A stretch of 17,832 nt of DNA from an uncultured Bacilli bacterium (GTDB taxonomy: Bacteria > Bacillota_I > Bacilli_A > RF39 > UBA660): assembly GCA_947624125.1 (NCBI GenBank), contig CANQIY010000014.1, forward strand, positions 1-17,832, given 5' to 3'. Shown in pieces: positions 13,600-17,832 of this stretch. A program made the translations under genes and the position numbers. The notes under the pieces were generated by a model. It was not told where the DNA came from, ran no database searches, and saw only the letters and a list, made by a program, of their open reading frames with translations. The stretch's first letter is position 1. Each line of letters begins with the position of its first letter.

Positions 13600-14261
13600 T
13601 TTTTTAAAACTGTTAAAGAATAATAATTAAAACCATGATATTCATAATTAGCATTTATTTCACTATCTAAATAAAGAAAAGCTTTAACAGTTATATTTGA
13701 TGTAATTAAATCAATTTTTTTACCTGCTGTTAATTTAATAGAAGTAAGAATAGTGTTATCATCATAATCATCTTCGGTTGTATGACTATACCAACCATTT
13801 AAATGATGATAATCATCATATAGATAAATTTCTAAATAAGGAAAAATACGTTCAGTATCTCTTGGTCTTAAAATAGTTTCCTTAAAATTTTCATCTTTAG
13901 TTGAAAAAATAATTTGGTAACCAATTTTATAATTATCAATATTTTGATAATTATTTTTATATTCTGTAAATAAATCTTGTTGTTTTATGCCACTTATTTC
14001 ATCTTCTTTAGTATAATAAACTTCAAAAGAAGAAATATCTTGATGGTATTGCCATTTTTCTTTATAAGTCTTAATTAATTTCCGAGGGCTATTTTTACCA
14101 TAATATTTATATAAGCCAATTGGAATTCTTATTTCTTTTTTCAACTTAAGGGCTGGTTTTAGTTTTATTTCGTCTTCATCTTCTAAAACATTATTTTGTT
14201 CACAACCTAAAATTGTTAAAGTTAAAATACTTAATATTATTAAATAAAAGATTTTTTTCAT
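13596..14261 (-). CDS. Putative lipoprotein of unknown function
   Basis: This 221-residue protein starts MKKIFYLIILSILTLTILGC, a lipoprotein signal with a lipobox ending ILGC and the lipidated Cys at 20, so it should sit on the outer face of the membrane after Lgt/Lsp processing. The rest is charged and beta-rich with many aromatic residues (YKEKWQYHQD, YLEIYLYDDYHHLNGWYSHT). I do not recognise the family. The start at 14261 is chosen because AGGA lies 9 bases upstream of it; ATGs at 14270 and 14267 are too near or overlap. It is transcribed divergently from uvrA and converges on the YdcF-like gene with the two stop codons sharing the palindrome TTAA, with no terminator between them. Confidence 0.7.
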   Translation of the reverse strand: MKKIFYLIILSILTLTILGCEQNNVLEDEDEIKLKPALKLKKEIRIPIGLYKYYGKNSPRKLIKTYKEKWQYHQDISSFEVYYTKEDEISGIKQQDLFTEYKNNYQNIDNYKIGYQIIFSTKDENFKETILRPRDTERIFPYLEIYLYDDYHHLNGWYSHTTEDDYDDNTILTSIKLTAGKKIDLITSNITVKAFLYLDSEINANYEYHGFNYYSLTVLKN

Positions 14262-14327
14262 AGACATCATTCCTATATTATTTTACCAAATGTTTAGTAT
14301 AATTTAAAGAATATTAAGTATAATAAG

Positions 14328-14346
14328 AGAGTAGAGGTTCTACTCT
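14328..14346. repeat. 8-bp inverted repeat upstream of uvrA
   Basis: AGAGTAGA (14328-14335) and TCTACTCT (14339-14346) are a perfect inverted repeat with a 3-base centre. It lies just downstream of a TATAAT (14319-14324) that has no good -35 box. It could be an operator or the first of two hairpins in a short transcript. It is not a LexA box of the Bacillota GAAC-N4-GTTC type. Confidence 0.4.
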
Positions 14347-14350
14347 ACCA

Positions 14351-14380
14351 AAAAAGATGCATTATGATATGTATCTTTTT
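14351..14380. terminator. Bidirectional terminator-like hairpin upstream of the uvrA promoter
   Basis: AAAAAGATGCAT (14351-14362) pairs with ATGTATCTTTTT (14369-14380), one G-U pair, loop TATGAT. Flanking A and T runs make it a plausible terminator in either direction. It lies between the divergent lipoprotein and uvrA promoters and may insulate them. Confidence 0.45.
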
Positions 14381-14387
14381 AATTTAC

Positions 14388-14416
14388 TTGACTTACATAC
14401 TTTTGTTTGGTATATT
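14388..14416 (+). promoter_or_regulatory. uvrA promoter
   Basis: TTGACT (14388-14393) and TATATT (14411-14416) are 17 bases apart, with TGG before the -10 box. It gives a leader of about 50 bases before the uvrA ATG. No recognisable LexA operator overlaps it. Confidence 0.65.
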
Positions 14417-14474
14417 AAATATGCTTGCATATTTAGAAAAAAGTATTAAAATATATGAGAATGTTGGTGATGAT

Positions 14475-17291
14475 ATGGATAAGATTATAATACGTGGCGC
14501 AAGAGAAAATAATTTAAAAAATATTAATTTAGAGTTACCTAAAAATAAATTAATTGTTATGACGGGTGTATCTGGTAGTGGTAAAAGTAGTTTAGCTTTT
14601 GACACAATTTATGCCGAAGGAGAAAGAAGGTACGTAGAGAGTTTATCAGCTTATGCAAGACAATTTATTGGTTCAGGTGATAAACCGGATGTTGATTCCA
14701 TCACAGGGTTATCACCAAGTATTTCCATTGACCAAAAGACAACGAATAAAAATCCGCGTTCAACTGTGGGAACAATTACAGAATTATATGATTATTTAAG
14801 ATTATTATATGCACGAATTGGTATTCCTTATTGTCCTACTCATAAAATTCCAATTAAAAGTCAAAGTATTGAAGAAATGACCAATAAAGTTTTAGCAATG
14901 GAAGAGGGTACTAAAATTGAAATATATGCTCCGGTAGTAAGGGGTGAAAAAGGTACTCATAAAGACTTAATTGAAGATTTACGAAGTAAGGGATTTACAA
15001 AAATAAAAGTTAATGGGACGATGTATAGTAGTCAAGATGAAATTGTCTTAGAAAAAAATATTAAAGATGATATCTATGTTTTAATCGATAAATTACCAGT
15101 TAGTAGTGAAGAGCGAAGTCGTATTTTTGAAGCAATTGAAACTAGTTGTAAAATGGCAAATGGTTTAGTTATAGTAAGAGTAAATGACGAAGAAGATGTT
15201 TTAATGAGTGAAAATTATGCTTGTCCTTATTGTAATTTTTCTATTGCATCTCTAGAACCAAGAATGTTTTCTTTTAACTCTCCATATGGAGCATGTGAAG
15301 AATGTAAGGGTTTAGGTACCAAACTTAAAATTAGTGAAGATTTATTAATTCCTAATCGTAATAAAAGTATTAATGAAGGTGCTATTGTAGCAATTAATTT
15401 AGATAACAATATGTATTTAAGTAGTTTAAAAACAGTAGCTGAGCATTATAATATTGATTTAAATATGAAAGTTAGTGCTTTGCCAAGAAAAGATTTAGAC
15501 ATCATTTTATATGGAACTAATGATATTATGAATTTTCATTATGTTGCTAAAAATGGTAGTACAAGAGATTCAAAATCAAGATATGAAGGAATAGTTAATA
15601 ATTTAGAAAGACGTTATTTAGAGACAAATAGTTCTTGGATTCGCGAATGGATAGAAGGCTTTATGGTTGAAATGACTTGTCCAAAGTGTCATGGAACTCG
15701 TTTAAAAGATGAAATATTAGCGGTTAAAATTAATAAAAAGAATATTTTTGAAATGACTGAAATGGCAATTGATGAATTAAAAGATTTTCTTAGTAATTTA
15801 AAATTAACAAAAGAAGAAAAAGAAATCAGTAATTTAATCATTAAAGAAATATTGTCTCGTTTAGACTTTTTAATGAATGTTGGGCTTAATTATTTAACAT
15901 TAGCAAGAAATGCGGCGACTTTATCCGGGGGAGAAGCACAAAGAATTCGGTTAGCTACCCAAATTGGTAGTAAATTATCTGGTGTTTTATATGTATTAGA
16001 TGAGCCTTCAATTGGTCTTCATCAAAGAGATAATGAAAAATTAATTAATTCTTTAAAAGAAATGCGTGATTTAGGTAATACTTTAATAGTAGTAGAGCAT
16101 GATACAGATACGATGCTAGCGGCTGACTATTTAGTTGACATTGGACCCGGAGCTGGTGATGAAGGTGGTTATGTTGTAGCGTGTGGTACTCCAACGGAAG
16201 TAATGCAAAATGAAAATAGTTTAACGGGTCGTTATCTAAGTGGTAAAGAAAAAATAGAAATACCTTCCAAAACAAGAAAAGGTAATGGTTTATTTTTAGA
16301 AATAAAGGGAGCTAAAGAAAATAATTTAAAAAATATTAATGTCAAAATTCCTTTAAATAAATTTGTTGTTGTAACGGGAGTCTCTGGTAGTGGTAAATCG
16401 ACTTTAGTTAATGAAATTCTTTATAAAACATTACATAAAGAAATATATAATGCTAAAGACATTCCGGGTAAATGTAAAGAAATAAAGGGATTAGAAAATA
16501 TCGATAAAGTAGTTAATATTAGTCAGGATGCTATTGGAAGAACCCCAAGAAGTAATCCAGCCACTTATGTTGGTGTTTTTGATGATATTAGAGATGTTTT
16601 TGCTAATATGAAAGAAGCTAAAATGCGTGGTTATGATAAGAGTCGTTTCTCCTTTAATGTAAAGGGTGGAAGATGTGAAGCTTGTTATGGTGATGGTGTT
16701 AAAAAAATAGAAATGCATTTTTTACCTGATGTTTATGTTCCGTGTGATGTCTGTGGAGGTAAAAGATATAATAAAGAAACGTTAGATGTTAAATTTAAAG
16801 GAAAAAGTATTGCTGATGTTTTAAACATGCGGGTATCGGAAGCCCTACCTTTCTTTGAAAACATTCCTAAAGTTTATGATAAATTAAAAGTAATGGCTGA
16901 TGTTGGTCTTTCTTATATTACTTTAGGTCAAGGGGCACCAACATTATCCGGGGGAGAAGCGGGCCGAGTTAAATTAGCCAAAGAATTACAAAAGAAAGCA
17001 ACAGGTAAAAGTGTTTTCATCTTAGATGAACCAACAACAGGTCTACATTCAGCTGATATTAAAAAATTATTAGAGGTTTTAAATAAAATTGTTGATAATG
17101 GTGATACAGTTATAGTTATTGAACACAATTTAGATGTTATAAAACAAGCTGATTATATTATTGATTTAGGACCGGAAGGTGGTAAATTTGGGGGAGAAGT
17201 TATTGCCGCTGGTACACCAAAAGAAGTAAGTAAAAATGAAAAATCATATACGGGTTTATTTTTAAAGAAAATTTTTGCTCAAGAAAAATAA
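14475..17291 (+). CDS. uvrA: Excinuclease ABC subunit A
   Basis: This 938-residue protein is the full length expected of UvrA, the dimeric ATPase that scans DNA for damage and loads UvrB in nucleotide excision repair. Two ABC modules: Walker A GVSGSGKS (31-38) and GVSGSGKST (635-643); signatures LSGGEAQRIRLA (from 483) and LSGGEAGRVKLA (from 824); Walker B VLDEPSIGLH and ILDEPTTGLH. Two zinc sites: C250/C253/C274/C277 and C734/C737/C757/C760. The N-terminus MDKIIIRGARENNLKNI is the family's usual start; GGTGAT lies three bases upstream, and the frame is open further upstream without a better site. The second signature has Gly where Gln is usual (GEAQR), a small departure. It is followed by a terminator and lgt; in many Bacillota uvrBA lies near hprK-lgt, though hprK is absent here. 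Confidence 0.97.
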   Translation: MDKIIIRGARENNLKNINLELPKNKLIVMTGVSGSGKSSLAFDTIYAEGERRYVESLSAYARQFIGSGDKPDVDSITGLSPSISIDQKTTNKNPRSTVGTITELYDYLRLLYARIGIPYCPTHKIPIKSQSIEEMTNKVLAMEEGTKIEIYAPVVRGEKGTHKDLIEDLRSKGFTKIKVNGTMYSSQDEIVLEKNIKDDIYVLIDKLPVSSEERSRIFEAIETSCKMANGLVIVRVNDEEDVLMSENYACPYCNFSIASLEPRMFSFNSPYGACEECKGLGTKLKISEDLLIPNRNKSINEGAIVAINLDNNMYLSSLKTVAEHYNIDLNMKVSALPRKDLDIILYGTNDIMNFHYVAKNGSTRDSKSRYEGIVNNLERRYLETNSSWIREWIEGFMVEMTCPKCHGTRLKDEILAVKINKKNIFEMTEMAIDELKDFLSNLKLTKEEKEISNLIIKEILSRLDFLMNVGLNYLTLARNAATLSGGEAQRIRLATQIGSKLSGVLYVLDEPSIGLHQRDNEKLINSLKEMRDLGNTLIVVEHDTDTMLAADYLVDIGPGAGDEGGYVVACGTPTEVMQNENSLTGRYLSGKEKIEIPSKTRKGNGLFLEIKGAKENNLKNINVKIPLNKFVVVTGVSGSGKSTLVNEILYKTLHKEIYNAKDIPGKCKEIKGLENIDKVVNISQDAIGRTPRSNPATYVGVFDDIRDVFANMKEAKMRGYDKSRFSFNVKGGRCEACYGDGVKKIEMHFLPDVYVPCDVCGGKRYNKETLDVKFKGKSIADVLNMRVSEALPFFENIPKVYDKLKVMADVGLSYITLGQGAPTLSGGEAGRVKLAKELQKKATGKSVFILDEPTTGLHSADIKKLLEVLNKIVDNGDTVIVIEHNLDVIKQADYIIDLGPEGGKFGGEVIAAGTPKEVSKNEKSYTGLFLKKIFAQEK

Positions 17292-17316
17292 TTAAATTAA
17301 CATTCAGAAAATGTCA

Positions 17317-17362
17317 AAAGAAGTAACGAGTAAACTATTTTATTTTACAGGTTACTTTTTTT
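17317..17362 (+). terminator. Intrinsic terminator after uvrA
   Basis: AAAGAAGTAAC (17317-17327) pairs with GTTACTTTTTT (17351-17361) with one G-U pair. An inner stem GTAAA/TTTAC (17330-17334 with 17344-17348) sits inside. A T7 run (17356-17362) closes the structure. Confidence 0.8.
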
Positions 17363-17394
17363 GTTTTATAATAAATTAAGGAGAGTGAGTTAAG

Positions 17395-17832
17395 ATGAAC
17401 CCAGTTTTAACAGAGATAAATGGTTTTGAAATAAGATGGTATTCGGTTATATTACTCGGAGCTATATTTTTAGCTATAATAACCTTTATAAGAGAAGGTA
17501 AAAGATTTAATATTCCCAAAGAATTTACTTTTAATTTAGCTTTTTGGGTTGTAATTATTGGTATTATTTGTGCTAGATTATATTATTGTGTTTTTAATAT
17601 CGAATTATATCGAGATAATCCTTTAGATATTTTAAAAATATGGGAAGGTGGTCTTGCTATTCATGGCGGTATAATTGGTGGTTTTTTAACTCTTGTCTTT
17701 TATTGCAAAAGATATAATATGAAAGTTTCTAAAATTACCGATATGGTTGTTGTATCATTATTACTAGCTCAAGCGATAGGAAGATGGGGCAATTTCTTTA
17801 ATGGTGAAGCTCATGGAGTAGCAACAACCTAT
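17395..17832 (+). CDS. lgt: Prolipoprotein diacylglyceryl transferase, 5' part (cut by window end)
   Basis: The first 146 residues of Lgt, the membrane enzyme that transfers diacylglycerol from phosphatidylglycerol to the lipobox Cys of prolipoproteins. The start MNPVLTEINGFEIRWYSVIL is the typical Lgt N-terminus. The catalytic-region motif HGGIIGG is at 90-96 and the signature GRWGNFFNGEAHG at 129-141 (N133, N136, E138). Three or four hydrophobic segments span the membrane. AGGAGA (17379-17384) lies about 10 bases before the ATG. No separate promoter was placed after the uvrA terminator; the last residues seen are ATTY. It would process the lipoprotein encoded at 13596-14261. Confidence 0.95.
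   Translation, partial: MNPVLTEINGFEIRWYSVILLGAIFLAIITFIREGKRFNIPKEFTFNLAFWVVIIGIICARLYYCVFNIELYRDNPLDILKIWEGGLAIHGGIIGGFLTLVFYCKRYNMKVSKITDMVVVSLLLAQAIGRWGNFFNGEAHGVATTY

Noticed and set aside
14364..14474. N-terminal extension of UvrA
   Set aside because: It overlaps the uvrA promoter and a hairpin, and known UvrA proteins start at the equivalent of 14475.
14281..14474. LexA (SOS) operator for uvrA
   Set aside because: No GAAC-N4-GTTC-like palindrome was found near the promoter; the inverted repeat at 14328-14346 does not match.
1..17832. CRISPR array, tRNA or rRNA genes, insertion sequences
   Set aside because: No regularly spaced direct repeats, cloverleaf-like segments, rRNA motifs or transposase genes were seen on reading both strands.

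Overview
The window is very AT-rich, uses the standard genetic code (TGA is a stop, Trp is TGG), and has strong Shine-Dalgarno sites (AGGAGG, AGGTGAT) and classical TTGACA/TATAAT-type promoters. Together with a uvrA gene followed by lgt and a cohesin/dockerin-style surface system with a mucinase-type peptidase, this points to a low-GC Bacillota, probably an uncultured gut commensal of the Bacilli/Erysipelotrichia/RF39 type. The lineage is inference only.

Region 1 (1-2055) is most of a diversity-generating retroelement (DGR). The first ~66 bases are less AT-rich than the rest and dense in AAC/AAT codons, and read like the 3' end of a template repeat. A ~265-base spacer with two hairpins follows. 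Then come three tightly coupled genes: a tiny MutS-like protein (domain I plus the C-terminal tail of MutS), an Avd-type accessory protein, and a DGR-type reverse transcriptase. The RT has every expected motif but is split by a one-base frameshift in an A7 run just after YMDD. The variable-repeat target gene is not in the window.

Region 2 (2140-3459) is a lone AAA ATPase with a DUF4143/PD-(D/E)XK-like C-terminus. Region 3 (3626-9714) is a two-gene surface operon: a 1737-residue secreted M60 (enhancin/mucinase-like) metallopeptidase carrying a dockerin but no anchor of its own, and a small membrane-anchored protein with a cohesin-like domain on an Asn/Asp/Glu-rich stalk. The pair looks like a one-enzyme cohesin-dockerin surface complex.

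Region 4 (9774-12964) holds three consecutive, divergent RpoD-like sigma factors. The first two have their own promoters, which resemble each other closely. A YdcF/DUF218 protein follows, convergent with a lipoprotein gene whose stop codon overlaps. Region 5 (14388-17832) is housekeeping: uvrA with a clear promoter and terminator, then the 5' part of lgt, cut by the window edge.
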